DNA of 64,000 nucleotides from CAZMGB01 sp964565775 (GTDB taxonomy: Bacteria > Chloroflexota > Dehalococcoidia > DSTF01 > JALHUB01), in assembly GCA_964565775.1 (NCBI GenBank), contig CAZMGB010000001.1:62001-126000 (forward strand). The letters are read 5' to 3'. Below the pieces are notes generated by a model. The model ran no database searches, had not been told where the DNA came from, and saw nothing but the letters and a program-made list of their open reading frames with translations. The stretch's first letter is position 1, and every line of letters begins with the position of its first letter. Shown here piece after piece: positions 1-9,232 of the stretch. The position numbers and the translations under genes were made by a program.

Positions 1-1605
1 GGGATGTTTGGGCTGGCTCTCTGGGACCGACGGTCGGGCACGCTGCTGGCGGCGCGCGACCCTCTCGGCATCAAGCCCCTGTACTGGGCTCGGGTCGGTC
101 GGGGGTTCATCCTTGCCTCCGAACTGACGGCGCTGATGGCCTCGGGGCTTGTGGAGCGCCGGCTCAATATGGAGGCTTTGAGCCACTACCTGGCCTTCGG
201 CAGCGTGCCAGCGCCCCTCACTGTGTGGCAGGGAGTCACGAGCCTGATGCCGGGCGAGAGCATGGTTCTCCGTGACGGGACGGCCCGCCGCGAACGCTTC
301 TGGGGAATGGCGGCGACCGCCGATAGCCAGGTGGCAGACCCGCGGGAGGCTCCTCGCATCGTGCGAGCGCTCCTGGAGGAGTCGGTACGTCTCCACATGA
401 TGGCGGACGTGCCCGTCGGCGCCTTCCTGAGCGGCGGAGTCGACTCGTCATTGCTGGTGGCGCTGGCGAGCCGTTGCACCCCCCGCCGCATTCACACCTT
501 CACAGTGGGCTTCCCTGACGCGCAACCAGGGATGGACGAGCGCGGCTACGCCCGACCGGTGGCCGATCTCTACGGCACCGAGCATACGGAAGTGCCCATC
601 ACGGGCGGCGATGCGGCGGCTGCGCTCCCTCACTTCGTCGAGCACCTGGACCAGCCGTCCGTGGATGCTCTGAACACCTATCTGGTGTCGCGGGCCGCGG
701 CGGGGCGGGCCAAGGCGGCCCTCTCCGGCCTCGGCGGCGACGAGCTTTTCGGCGGCTACAGCACCCTCAAGTTCGCCCGGCTCGCCGCGCGCTTCAGGCC
801 CCTCAGCAGGAGGCTGCCGGCAACGATCAGACAGGCTGCGTCTCGTATTGACGAAAGCGCACCCCTCGTGCTGCGCTCCGCCTGGCCCTGGCGCGTGGGC
901 GTTGCTGCTCTGGGCGGCCTGCCGAACGCAGCGGAGCAGTACGCACGGGTTCGCTTCCTCTTCGACGACCAGGAGAGGCCCCGTCTACTTTCTGACGATT
1001 TCATCCAGGCCGCCGGGGAGGCCTCCTCCCGCGCCCTCCTTGCCTTCTCCCAGATAGATGCGCCCGGGGAACCGGCCGCGCGTATGGCATACCTGGACCT
1101 CACCCATTACATGGCGGACACGCTCCTGCGGGACACCGACGTCATGAGCATGAGCCACTCGCTGGAGGTACGAGTGCCGTTCCTGGACCTGCCCATGCTC
1201 GAGGCCGTGCTGGCCATGCCGGCGGATGTGCGCTGGGGGTCCAACGGTCAGTCCAAGCACCTCCTGCGATCCGCTTTCGGCGACTTGCTGCCAGGAGCAG
1301 TCACTTCGCGGCGCAAGATGGGCTTTGGGCTGCCCATGGATGACTGGCTGAGGCAGCCGGAGTTGCGGACGGTGGTGGAAGATTGCCTCTCGCCGCCGTC
1401 TGTGGCGCGCCGCGGCCTGCTGCGGCCGGAGGCGGTACGGCGAGTGATCCGCCAGTTCTACAACGGGCCTCGCCTCCACCGAAACACCGGCCACCTGTGG
1501 CAGCGGCTGTGGCTGTTGGTAGTGCTGGAGCTGTGGCTGCGGCGGCACCTCGACCGGGCGGGAAGCGAGCCGGCGCGCTGCCCAAGCGGGGAGACGACGG
1601 TATGA
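1..1605 (+). CDS. asnB: Asparagine synthetase (glutamine-hydrolysing) family, 5' truncated by the window edge
   Basis: The family transfers amide nitrogen from glutamine to an adenylated carboxylate, classically aspartate to asparagine. Copies in polysaccharide clusters often amidate sugar acids or modify glycans instead. The visible part starts inside the N-terminal glutaminase domain (RDPLGIKPLYW near nt 58-90). It continues into the synthetase domain with the PP-loop SGGVDSS near nt 430-450 and a GLGGDELFGGY motif near 730-760. The catalytic N-terminal cysteine and roughly the first 115 residues lie upstream of the window, so the ATG at 4 is internal. The stop overlaps the next gene by 4 nt (ATGA), implying co-translation with the glycosyltransferases. 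The physiological acceptor cannot be told from sequence. Confidence 0.9.
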   Translation, partial: GMFGLALWDRRSGTLLAARDPLGIKPLYWARVGRGFILASELTALMASGLVERRLNMEALSHYLAFGSVPAPLTVWQGVTSLMPGESMVLRDGTARRERFWGMAATADSQVADPREAPRIVRALLEESVRLHMMADVPVGAFLSGGVDSSLLVALASRCTPRRIHTFTVGFPDAQPGMDERGYARPVADLYGTEHTEVPITGGDAAAALPHFVEHLDQPSVDALNTYLVSRAAAGRAKAALSGLGGDELFGGYSTLKFARLAARFRPLSRRLPATIRQAASRIDESAPLVLRSAWPWRVGVAALGGLPNAAEQYARVRFLFDDQERPRLLSDDFIQAAGEASSRALLAFSQIDAPGEPAARMAYLDLTHYMADTLLRDTDVMSMSHSLEVRVPFLDLPMLEAVLAMPADVRWGSNGQSKHLLRSAFGDLLPGAVTSRRKMGFGLPMDDWLRQPELRTVVEDCLSPPSVARRGLLRPEAVRRVIRQFYNGPRLHRNTGHLWQRLWLLVVLELWLRRHLDRAGSEPARCPSGETTV

Positions 1606-2807
1606 AGCGAACGCTGCTCCTCGCCAGAGTGTTCCCGCCTCGCATGGGAGGAATCGAGGCGTTCATGGCGGAGCTGTACCAGCGTGCCGCCAGGCGAGGC
1701 CTGCCAGTGCGGGTGCTCACTCCTTGGGAGCCCGGCGCGGAGGCGTTCGACGCCGCGAGCCCGCTGAACGTAGTGCGGTTCAGCAAGCCGCCTCTGCTCC
1801 GCGACCGCTTCTATGGGCCAGTCGCTCCGATGCTGCTGGCGGCTATGTTGCAGGTCAAGAAGTTCCGTCCAGTCGAGATCCATTGCGACCAGCTCGACAG
1901 CGCCATCGTAGGCCTGCTGCTGAAGAGAATGTGGGGCATCCCGTATATGACCTTCACGCACGGGATGGAGGTGACCGACGGCCGGTTCCGGTGGCTCCGC
2001 GACAAGGTGTTTAGGAACGCCCATAAGGTCGTTGCGAACTCTGAGCACATGCGACGACTGCTGGTGGGAGAAGTCGGCGTGTCCCCTCGGCGGGTGCATG
2101 TGATCCACCCCGGCGTAGATGTCGATAGGTTTGCCCCTCGGTCAAGGCCCGGAGAGCTGGCCCGGCGGCTCGGCCTCACGGACCGCCGAGTCATCCTGAC
2201 CGTGGGGCGCCTGGCGAGCGGCGAGCGCTACAAGGGGCATGACACGGTGATCAGAGCGATGCCCACCATACTCTCGCAGGTCCCGGACGCTGTTTACGTA
2301 ATCGTGGGAGACGGCCCCGACCGAGAGCGGCTTGAGCGCCTGGCCGGGCGCTCCGGCGTCGCCGATCGGGTCGTCTTCGCCGGCTCGGTGCCCGACGAAG
2401 ACCTGCCTGACTACTACAGTCTTTGCGATGTGTTCGCCATGGTGAGCCGTCGCGGGCCGACGCGCCACGGCGGGTACCGGGGCGAGGGCTTCGGAATCGT
2501 CTACCTTGAGGCCGCCGCCTGCGGCAAGCCGGTGGTGGCCGGAAACGACGGAGGGGTCGCGGAAGCGGTGGAGGACGGCAGGACGGGGCTGCTTGTTGAC
2601 CCTACCAGTGTTGAGGCGACGGCTGATTCGCTCGTCCGGCTCCTTCAGGATGAGGAACTGGCGAGGCGACTGGGAAGAAACGGGCGCAGACGTGCCTGTG
2701 CAGGCTTCACGTGGGACCGCGCGGCGGACGAACTCATGACGACAACGAACGGGCGCAGCTGGCCGTCGGCAGAGGCCGTAGCGTCCACGCCAGTGGCGGT
2801 GAGCTAG
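1602..2807 (+). CDS. GT4-type glycosyltransferase
   Basis: A 401-residue retaining glycosyltransferase of the GT-B fold, probably adding a sugar to a lipid-linked glycan at the inner face of the membrane. Start chosen at ATG 1602, which overlaps the asnB stop as ATGA; a longer frame upstream is a shadow of asnB. The N-terminal acceptor domain has the glycine-rich PPRMGGIEAF motif. The C-terminal domain has VGRLASGERYKGHD and the nucleotide-sugar site GEGFGIVYLEAAACGKPVV, with the paired Glu residues typical of GT4. It is followed directly, with no gap, by the polymerase-like gene. Donor and acceptor sugars are unknown. Confidence 0.85.
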   Translation: MKRTLLLARVFPPRMGGIEAFMAELYQRAARRGLPVRVLTPWEPGAEAFDAASPLNVVRFSKPPLLRDRFYGPVAPMLLAAMLQVKKFRPVEIHCDQLDSAIVGLLLKRMWGIPYMTFTHGMEVTDGRFRWLRDKVFRNAHKVVANSEHMRRLLVGEVGVSPRRVHVIHPGVDVDRFAPRSRPGELARRLGLTDRRVILTVGRLASGERYKGHDTVIRAMPTILSQVPDAVYVIVGDGPDRERLERLAGRSGVADRVVFAGSVPDEDLPDYYSLCDVFAMVSRRGPTRHGGYRGEGFGIVYLEAAACGKPVVAGNDGGVAEAVEDGRTGLLVDPTSVEATADSLVRLLQDEELARRLGRNGRRRACAGFTWDRAADELMTTTNGRSWPSAEAVASTPVAVS

Positions 2808-4283
2808 ATGAGCGCTAGAGAAGCACCAGCGCTGCAGTGGCAATCCGGGCCTCCGCTTGGGGAGTCCGTCGCCGCTACAGGCCGATGGCTCCTCGTCCTC
2901 GTTGCGGCGTTCGCTGTCATCGCCGCATTGGGTGCGATGGCCGCCCTGTCGCCTGCGCTGGCGACCATTGCAATCGTCGGGACACCGGTGCTTGTGCTGG
3001 CACTCCATCCCAGACACCAGTTCCCAGCGCTCCTAGCCATCTTCGTAGTGGTGCCGCTGATACCGTATTTGAGGGTCTTCACTGGCATTCGCTCCGGGCC
3101 AGCGATCATAGATGTCGCCTTCGTGATGCTGGCGTTCTCGCTGCTCGCCAACCGACTGCTGAGCAGAAGGCTTGCTCTCACCTGGGTGCATCTCGCGGTG
3201 ACAGCCTTCCTGATCCTGGGTCTGGTGCAACTCCTCAACCCATCGTCTCCCGGACTGGAGCAGGGCCTGGAGGGATACCGCATTCTGGTGCTGCCGGCGC
3301 TGGGCTTCTTCGTGGGCTTCTGGCTCATCGATTCGACCGCTCGCCTGCGCTGGGCCATGTTGACGGTGGCCGGGGTCGCAACGCTGATCGCTATCTACGG
3401 CATCAGGCAGGGGATCTCACCCAGCGAGCTCGACTACAAGATAGTGGAGGGGACCATCGGTTCTCCCAGTACCTACACATCCCTGGGACGCTTTCGCGCC
3501 TTCTCAACCCTCTCAAGCCCGGCACATCTCTCGTTCATGATGACCGCCGCCATTCTGCTGCTGTTCTCGCTCCTGTTGAGTCGGTCGATCCGCCTCTGGC
3601 AGTTCGTGTGCGGATTGGCCGCTGCGGGCACCGCCCTTTTCCTTACGATCGTCCGCGTTGGCTGGGTCGGCACCGGGGCAGGGCTCATGGCCATGCTGGC
3701 GGTGACACCCGCCTTCATGCGATTCTCGTCAGCCGTACGCCTCGTCGTGATCGCCGCCGTCAGCATTGGCCTCGCGAGCTATGTGCTGCTGGTCATGCAG
3801 CCTGACCAGGCCATCAGCACCCGATTCCGGTCGCTCGGCGACCTGCCCCATGAGCAGCACTACATCGACCGCGTGACGAGCTGGCAGGACACGATCGTGC
3901 CGGCCATCGAAGCCGAGCCGCTGGGCTACGGCATGGGTTCTGATAGCACCAATAGCAGCGCCCTTTACTTCTCCCACAACGGCTACTTCTACATCGCGAT
4001 TGAGATGGGCGTAGTCGGCGCTGCGCTCGCCGTGGGGATTCTGATCTGGGCGCTCTCCTGCGCCGTCAAACGAGGGCCTCCTCGCGGTACGGAGGAGCCG
4101 TCCTTGCTGGCCTTACGCCTCTGGATCCTGTCATGGACGTGCGCGCTGCTGGTGATGGGTACCTTCGGGGCGATGCTGGAGGTCTACCCTATCAACCTTT
4201 ACTACTGGTGCTTCTTGGGTGCCCTGGCCGGCCTGACGGCGCCGAGCCGACCGGCCGCGCTTGATGAGGAGAGCACAAGTTGA
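2808..4283 (+). CDS. O-antigen ligase/polymerase-like multi-span membrane protein
   Basis: A 491-residue, very hydrophobic protein with about ten to twelve predicted membrane segments and a large periplasm-side loop around residues 330-390. This matches the Wzy/WaaL superfamily (O-antigen ligase type), which polymerises or transfers undecaprenyl-linked glycan outside the membrane. The AGTALFLTIVRVGWVG segment resembles the conserved helix of that family. The ATG follows the preceding stop without spacing, and the 3' end overlaps the next gene as TTGA. Sequence conservation in the family is poor, so polymerase versus ligase is not decided; presence inside a glycosyltransferase run favours polymerase. 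Confidence 0.75.
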   Translation: MSAREAPALQWQSGPPLGESVAATGRWLLVLVAAFAVIAALGAMAALSPALATIAIVGTPVLVLALHPRHQFPALLAIFVVVPLIPYLRVFTGIRSGPAIIDVAFVMLAFSLLANRLLSRRLALTWVHLAVTAFLILGLVQLLNPSSPGLEQGLEGYRILVLPALGFFVGFWLIDSTARLRWAMLTVAGVATLIAIYGIRQGISPSELDYKIVEGTIGSPSTYTSLGRFRAFSTLSSPAHLSFMMTAAILLLFSLLLSRSIRLWQFVCGLAAAGTALFLTIVRVGWVGTGAGLMAMLAVTPAFMRFSSAVRLVVIAAVSIGLASYVLLVMQPDQAISTRFRSLGDLPHEQHYIDRVTSWQDTIVPAIEAEPLGYGMGSDSTNSSALYFSHNGYFYIAIEMGVVGAALAVGILIWALSCAVKRGPPRGTEEPSLLALRLWILSWTCALLVMGTFGAMLEVYPINLYYWCFLGALAGLTAPSRPAALDEESTS

Positions 4284-5545
4284 AGCCGGACGGGCTCGAC
4301 ATCGTCGTTTTCCCATTCCACGACTGGCGCAAGTGCGAGCAGCAGGGCCTGCGGCGGCGCGACACCTCTGTAGTGCTGCTGCTGGCGAGCCACCCCGCTG
4401 TCAGCAGAGTGCTGGTGGTGGATCGACCTCTGGCGCTGCCCCATCTCATGTTCGAGGCGATGCGCGGCCGCTCGCGGCGCGTGCGACAGGGCGAGCTCAT
4501 CCGGCACGATGCTCTGTCCTCTCTGACTCGGGTGGGCGAGAAGCTCTACGTCCTCGACTTCATGGTGCCGGACATCCTCCATTCGCTGCTTCTCGGCCGT
4601 GGCTGGTGGCCGCACGTGCTGGGGCAGGAAGTCGTCGTGCGCCGGACGCGCGAGGCAGCCGGGCGGCTGGAGATGGCGAACCCCGTTCTCTGGCTGTGCA
4701 CGCCTATCTCGGCCCCTCTCATTGGACGCCTGGGCGAGAGCCTGGTCGTGTTCGATGCCATCGACAACTGGCTGCGGCATGTCGAGATGGGGCCTTACCG
4801 GGAGGCGTCGGCCAGAGGTTACGAGGCGATTCGTCAGCGGGCGGACGTCATCTTCTGTGTCTCAGAGAGTCTTGTCGAATCGCTGGCCGGCGGGCGCGCC
4901 GAGCCGTCCTGGGTGCCCAACGGAGTAGACCTTAGCCTGTTTACGCCTACCGGACCCCGGGCAGCCGATGTGCTGGAGATCCCTGCTCCGCGCGTGGGGT
5001 ACGCGGGAGTAGTTGAGCGGCGCGTGGATCTGGAGCTCGTGGCAGCAGTTGCCTCTGCCCTGCCGTCACTGAGCTTCGTCTTCGTGGGGCCGTACGACCG
5101 GCGCCTGGTGGCGCCGCTGGGTAAGCTGCCGAACGTGCACTTCCTGGGGCGTCGTCGTTTCGAGGAAGTGCCGGCCTACCTGCGGGCTATGGACCTGTGT
5201 GTCATGCCTCACCGGGTAGACGCTTTCACCGACAGCATGAACCCGCTCAAACTCTACGAGTATCTTGCCTGTGGCCTGCCCGTCGTCAGCACGCCGGTGG
5301 CCGGCACAGAAAGCTTCGGAGGGCTCATCGACATCGCCGGAACGCCTGAGGAGTTCGTTGCCTCGATCGCCAAGGCCCTAGAGCGCAGCAGCCCGGAGGA
5401 GGTCGCAGCACGTCGACGGGCGGTTGAGGCGCACTCCTGGGGAGCACGCGTCAATGAGATGGTAGACACCGTCCTTCAGGCCCAGCAGAGGAAGAAAGCC
5501 GGGCGGGAGCTGGCCGAGGCGATTTACGAAGGCCCGAAGTCATGA
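4280..5545 (+). CDS. Glycosyltransferase (GT-B, TuaH-like)
   Basis: A 421-residue GT-B glycosyltransferase. The start is TTG at 4280, overlapping the preceding TGA. Supporting motifs are VVFDAIDNWLRH near residue 155 (a DxxDN-type motif seen in TuaH-like enzymes), ADVIFCVSESL, the hinge VPNGVDLSLF near residue 215 and the donor-site segment NPLKLYEYLACGLPVVST near residue 315. It probably adds one sugar of the repeat unit. It overlaps the following methyltransferase gene by 4 nt (ATGA), so the cluster is translationally coupled here. Confidence 0.8.
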   Translation: MKPDGLDIVVFPFHDWRKCEQQGLRRRDTSVVLLLASHPAVSRVLVVDRPLALPHLMFEAMRGRSRRVRQGELIRHDALSSLTRVGEKLYVLDFMVPDILHSLLLGRGWWPHVLGQEVVVRRTREAAGRLEMANPVLWLCTPISAPLIGRLGESLVVFDAIDNWLRHVEMGPYREASARGYEAIRQRADVIFCVSESLVESLAGGRAEPSWVPNGVDLSLFTPTGPRAADVLEIPAPRVGYAGVVERRVDLELVAAVASALPSLSFVFVGPYDRRLVAPLGKLPNVHFLGRRRFEEVPAYLRAMDLCVMPHRVDAFTDSMNPLKLYEYLACGLPVVSTPVAGTESFGGLIDIAGTPEEFVASIAKALERSSPEEVAARRRAVEAHSWGARVNEMVDTVLQAQQRKKAGRELAEAIYEGPKS

Positions 5546-6282
5546 TCGATTCACTTGCGCGTTTCGCCCGCAACCACCGCACCCTCGCTTCCATCTATCC
5601 GGACAACCTCGAACGCGGGAGCATCCTCCGATGCCTGCGGGAGGCGCGCGGCTTGGTGCACGGTCGCCTGCTTGACGCTGGCTGCGCACATAAGCCCTAT
5701 CTGGGCGTCTTTCGGGAGTCTGTCTCTGCACACGTCGGCATCGACTGGACTCACAACGGCGTGCAGGGCGCCGCGCTTGACGGCCCTGATATCGTCGGAG
5801 ACGTTGGCAGGTTGCCATTCGCCAGCGAGAGCTTCGACACCGTCCTCTGTACCCAAGTACTAGAGCATGTGCCCAGCCCCGAGCGGGTGATGAACGAGTT
5901 CTGGAGAGTCCTCCGCCCCGGAGGTATTCTCATCACCACGACGCCCCAAACGTGGGGGCTGCACCACGAACCCCATGACTACTATCGCTACACCCACTAC
6001 GGACTGGCCTACCTCGCACGCTCCACCGGCTTCGAGGTACTTCGCCTGCAGTCGAGAGGCGGGTTCTGGGTAACGGTGGCACAAATGCTCTCGCTGCGCC
6101 TATACGGCCCGTTCGCAAGTCTTCCCCGCCTGGCGCGTCTGCCGATCCTGCCAGTCTGCGCCCTGTTGCAGGCCTGGGGCAGGATACTGGGACACATCGA
6201 CCGCTCAGACGGCCTGAGTCTTGGACACGTCATGATCGCGCGTCGCAACGAGGAGGTAATGCCAGCATGCGTATCGCAATGA
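5542..6282 (+). CDS. Class I SAM-dependent methyltransferase
   Basis: A 246-residue protein with the Methyltransf_11-type core. Motif I is LLDAGCAHKPY, followed by an acidic residue in HVGIDWT, the post-I segment DIVGDVGRLPF and motif IV VLCTQVLEHVPSPE. The loop HEPHDYYRYTHYGL, after TTTPQTWG, is common in methyltransferases of polysaccharide loci. It likely O-methylates a sugar, either as a glycan decoration or as a chain terminator, but the substrate is unknown. The ATG overlaps the preceding stop as ATGA, and its own end overlaps the next glycosyltransferase by 16 nt. Confidence 0.85.
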   Translation: MIDSLARFARNHRTLASIYPDNLERGSILRCLREARGLVHGRLLDAGCAHKPYLGVFRESVSAHVGIDWTHNGVQGAALDGPDIVGDVGRLPFASESFDTVLCTQVLEHVPSPERVMNEFWRVLRPGGILITTTPQTWGLHHEPHDYYRYTHYGLAYLARSTGFEVLRLQSRGGFWVTVAQMLSLRLYGPFASLPRLARLPILPVCALLQAWGRILGHIDRSDGLSLGHVMIARRNEEVMPACVSQ

Positions 6283-7424
6283 TGGGTAGCCGGGGAATCC
6301 CCGCCCTGTACGGCGGTTCAGAGACAGCCATCGAGGAGATTGGGGAGCGCCTGGTGCAGAAGGGCCACGACGTCACGGTGTACTGTCGGCGCCACAACAG
6401 CGAGACGGACGAGAAGTGTTACAAGGGCATGGAGCGGGTGGTCCTCCCGTCGGTCAACACGAAGAACCTGGACACGCCCACGCATACTCTGCTCTCGACC
6501 CTGCACGCGTTGCTCTTCGCCCGGCCCGACGTCATCCACTTCCACGGCATCGGCAACGCTATCGTCCTGCCGCTGCTGAAGCTGGCACGGGTGAAGAGCG
6601 TCATCACCATCGACGGGCCCGACTGGGAGCGCCCGAAATGGGGCCCGCTGGCCCGCGTGGTGCTGAAGGTTTCGGCCCGCATGGCCTCGCGCATGGCCGA
6701 CGCCCTGATCATCGACAACCGCATCGCTCAGCGCTACTTCGCCGAGAACTTCGGCACCACCAGCGCCTACGTCCCCTACGGCGCCTACCTGGAGCCAGAG
6801 GAGGGCACGGACGAGCTGGAGCGCCTCGGCTTCGAGGACAGGCGCTACATCCTCTTCGTCGGCAGGCTTATCCCGGACAAAGGGGTGCACCTCCTGGTGG
6901 AGGCGTTCGAAGGCGTGAAGACCGATATGAAGCTGGCCATCGTCGGCGATAACCCCTACTTCCCGGGCTACATCGAGCGCCTCAAGAGCACAAAGGACCC
7001 GCGGATCAAGTTCCTCGGCTACGTGTTCGGGAGGCCCTACCGGCAGCTCTGCAGCCATGCCCACATTTACGCCCACCCTCTGCTTGTGGACGGCACTTCA
7101 CCGGCGCTCTTGCAGGCGATGGGCTTCGGCAACTGCATCCTCAGCAGCGCCGTACCCGAGGCGATGGACGTAATCGGCGACGCCGGATTCAGCTTCCGCT
7201 ATGACGACGCGAAGGATCTGCGCCGCGTCCTTCAGAAGCTCATCGACGATCCGGCGCTGGTGGAGCAGGCGCGCTACAAGGCCCGCCGGCGGGTCGCCGA
7301 GCTCTTCAACTGGGACCGGGTGACGGCCGAGCACGAGCAGGTGTACCGGGCAGCCCTGGGCGACGGCGCCCTGCCCCAAACGGGCGAAGCTGCCGGCCTC
7401 GAGGTGGAGAGCACCAGTCGATAG
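6267..7424 (+). CDS. Glycosyltransferase with DUF1972-type N-terminus (GT4)
   Basis: A 385-residue glycosyltransferase. The N-terminus MGSRGIPALYGGSETAIEEI is characteristic of the DUF1972 group, which includes rhamnosyl- and glucosyltransferases. The C-terminal half carries ILFVGRLIPDKGVHLLVEAF and a donor-binding region around HPLLVDGTSPALLQAMGFG. The C-terminal acidic pair is weaker than in standard GT4 enzymes, as is usual for this subgroup. The start ATG 6267 lies inside the end of the methyltransferase gene. Ten bases separate it from the priming transferase that follows. Confidence 0.85.
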   Translation: MRIAMMGSRGIPALYGGSETAIEEIGERLVQKGHDVTVYCRRHNSETDEKCYKGMERVVLPSVNTKNLDTPTHTLLSTLHALLFARPDVIHFHGIGNAIVLPLLKLARVKSVITIDGPDWERPKWGPLARVVLKVSARMASRMADALIIDNRIAQRYFAENFGTTSAYVPYGAYLEPEEGTDELERLGFEDRRYILFVGRLIPDKGVHLLVEAFEGVKTDMKLAIVGDNPYFPGYIERLKSTKDPRIKFLGYVFGRPYRQLCSHAHIYAHPLLVDGTSPALLQAMGFGNCILSSAVPEAMDVIGDAGFSFRYDDAKDLRRVLQKLIDDPALVEQARYKARRRVAELFNWDRVTAEHEQVYRAALGDGALPQTGEAAGLEVESTSR

Positions 7425-7434
7425 GAGATCGCCC

Positions 7435-8178
7435 GTGGCCCTACCGTGGATTTCGGACGGCGATGATTCTGCCCCCGAGGCCGTTGTGCGGCTGACGCGG
7501 CCGGCGGCGGTACCGCACGGGCACGGCGACGTGCAGCTCGCCGCAGACCCGACCTGGAAGCGAGGCCTGGATATCATCGGGAGCGCGGTTCTTCTGGCGG
7601 TCAGCCTGCCTCTCTGGGTCCTGATCGCCGCCCTGATCAAGCTCGATTCTCCGGGCCCCGTCCTGTACGTCCAGAAAGCGATGGGCCGCGGCGGCCGCGA
7701 ATTTCGCTTCTACAAGTTCCGGACGATGCGCAGCAGCAGCGACGATGGGCTGCACCGCCGCTACCTGAGGGCATTCGTACGCGGAGTCGGGCCCGCTGAG
7801 CAAGCGCCGGAGACGGGGGGCGCCGTCTACAAGATGACCGACGACGCCCGCGTGACGCGGGTCGGCCGCTTTCTGCGCAAGACGAGCCTGGACGAACTGC
7901 CCCAGCTCATCAACGTCCTCAAGGGTGACATGAGCATCGTCGGTCCCCGTCCACCCCTCCCCTACGAGTACGAGCTCTACGACGATTGGGCGCGGCAGCG
8001 GCTGGCTGTTCGGCCCGGCATCACCGGCCTCTACCAGGTGACGCTGCGCAGCCGCTCCTCGTTCCAGGACATGGTCGCCATCGACCTCGACTATATCCGG
8101 CGTCGCTCTCCTCGCCTTGACCTGATGATCATGGCGAAAACGCTGCCGGTGATGCTGCTCGGCCGGGGGGCCTACTGA
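7435..8178 (+). CDS. Undecaprenyl-phosphate sugar phosphotransferase (priming enzyme)
   Basis: A 247-residue small-type phosphoglycosyl transferase (bacterial sugar transferase, PF02397). Enzymes of this kind move a sugar-1-phosphate from a UDP-sugar to undecaprenyl phosphate, the first step of glycan assembly. It has one re-entrant hydrophobic helix near residues 45-68, the KFRTM motif, the catalytic Asp-Glu pair in SLDELPQL, and SIVGPRPPLP plus RPGITGLYQV. The large N-terminal membrane domain of WbaP/WcaJ is absent. The GTG start at 7435 follows AGGAGA. It identifies the surrounding block as a lipid-carrier-dependent pathway. Confidence 0.9.
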   Translation: MALPWISDGDDSAPEAVVRLTRPAAVPHGHGDVQLAADPTWKRGLDIIGSAVLLAVSLPLWVLIAALIKLDSPGPVLYVQKAMGRGGREFRFYKFRTMRSSSDDGLHRRYLRAFVRGVGPAEQAPETGGAVYKMTDDARVTRVGRFLRKTSLDELPQLINVLKGDMSIVGPRPPLPYEYELYDDWARQRLAVRPGITGLYQVTLRSRSSFQDMVAIDLDYIRRRSPRLDLMIMAKTLPVMLLGRGAY

Positions 8179-8200
8179 TGACTGTGAGAGGTGAGAGAGC

Positions 8201-9232
8201 ATGAGAATCGCCGTCATCGGCTACGGCTATTGGGGCCCCAAGGTGGTGCGCTGTCTGAGCCGCCTTCTCGGGCCGGAGCGCGTCGCCGTTTGCGAGACGC
8301 ACGGGGCGCGGGCGGACGCCGCCCGCCAGGACCACCCCGGCCTGGCGGTGCTACGCGACTGGGACGAGGTGCTGGCCGACCCCAGCATCGACGCCGTCTA
8401 TCTCTGTACCCCCGCATCGGCCCACTACCCGATGGCGCTGGACGCGCTTGCGGCTGACAAGCACCTGCTGATCGAGAAGCCGATGACGACCGCCCTCTCT
8501 CAGGCCGTCGAGCTCTTCGAGCAGGCCACGCGCCGAGGCCTTGCCCTCATGGCCGGCCACGTCTTTCGCTACAGCGAGCCGCTACGGTCCCTCCGACAGG
8601 TCATCGAAGCGGGCGACCTCGGCGAGCCACGCTACGCCTACTCGGCCCGCACCAGCCTCGGCCCCCGGGTGCGAGAGGAGGTGAGCGTCGTCTGGGACTA
8701 CCTCGTCCACGACGCCTACCTGCTCCCTTACCTGCTTGGCCAGCCTCCGCACGAGGTGTCGGCGTACGGCGGCTCCTATCTCCTGCGGCCGAACCCGGAC
8801 GTAGTATTCGCCCGCCTCGGCTTCGAGGAAGGCCTCTTTGCCGCCTGCCAGGCCAGTTGGTACGACGCCCAGAAGGTGCGCCGCCTCTGCGTCGTCGGCA
8901 GTGAGCGCATGGCTGTGTGCGAGGACGGTCGGCTCACCCTGTTTGACAGCGGTTACGCTCCCCACGACGGCTATGACGACTTCGGCAACCATGATCTCCG
9001 CCTCTACGCGGGCGACGGCCGGCTCGTTGCCACCGAGGGCGAAGAGCCCCTGGCGGCTCAGGCGCGCGCCTTCCTGGAGGCCGCGGCCGCCGGGTGTGCG
9101 CCGCCGGGCCACGTCGAGGAGGTGCTGGCTTCGCTGGCCATTCTGGAAGCTGTGGACAGGTCTCTAGAGGAAGGAGGCAAGAGCGTTGGTGTCCGCTACC
9201 CGCAGCGCGAACATACCTTTGCTCGACCTTAG
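8201..9232 (+). CDS. Gfo/Idh/MocA-family sugar dehydrogenase
   Basis: A 343-residue NAD(P)-dependent oxidoreductase. It has an N-terminal Rossmann fold (MRIAVIGYGYWGPKVVR), the Gfo/Idh signature EKP (LLIEKPMT, near residue 95) and a C-terminal GFO_IDH_MocA_C region. Next to a DegT aminotransferase, the usual role is oxidation of a UDP-sugar, often at C3 as in WlbA, to give the ketosugar that is then aminated. ATG start at 8201 after GAGAGGTGAG. The last 47 nt overlap the aminotransferase gene. Which UDP-sugar is used is inference only. Confidence 0.85.
   Translation: MRIAVIGYGYWGPKVVRCLSRLLGPERVAVCETHGARADAARQDHPGLAVLRDWDEVLADPSIDAVYLCTPASAHYPMALDALAADKHLLIEKPMTTALSQAVELFEQATRRGLALMAGHVFRYSEPLRSLRQVIEAGDLGEPRYAYSARTSLGPRVREEVSVVWDYLVHDAYLLPYLLGQPPHEVSAYGGSYLLRPNPDVVFARLGFEEGLFAACQASWYDAQKVRRLCVVGSERMAVCEDGRLTLFDSGYAPHDGYDDFGNHDLRLYAGDGRLVATEGEEPLAAQARAFLEAAAAGCAPPGHVEEVLASLAILEAVDRSLEEGGKSVGVRYPQREHTFARP

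Noticed and set aside
1383..1601. Upstream extension of the first glycosyltransferase inside asnB
   Set aside because: It encodes Pro/Ala-rich sequence in the asnB shadow frame. The ATGA overlap at 1602 gives the normal family N-terminus.
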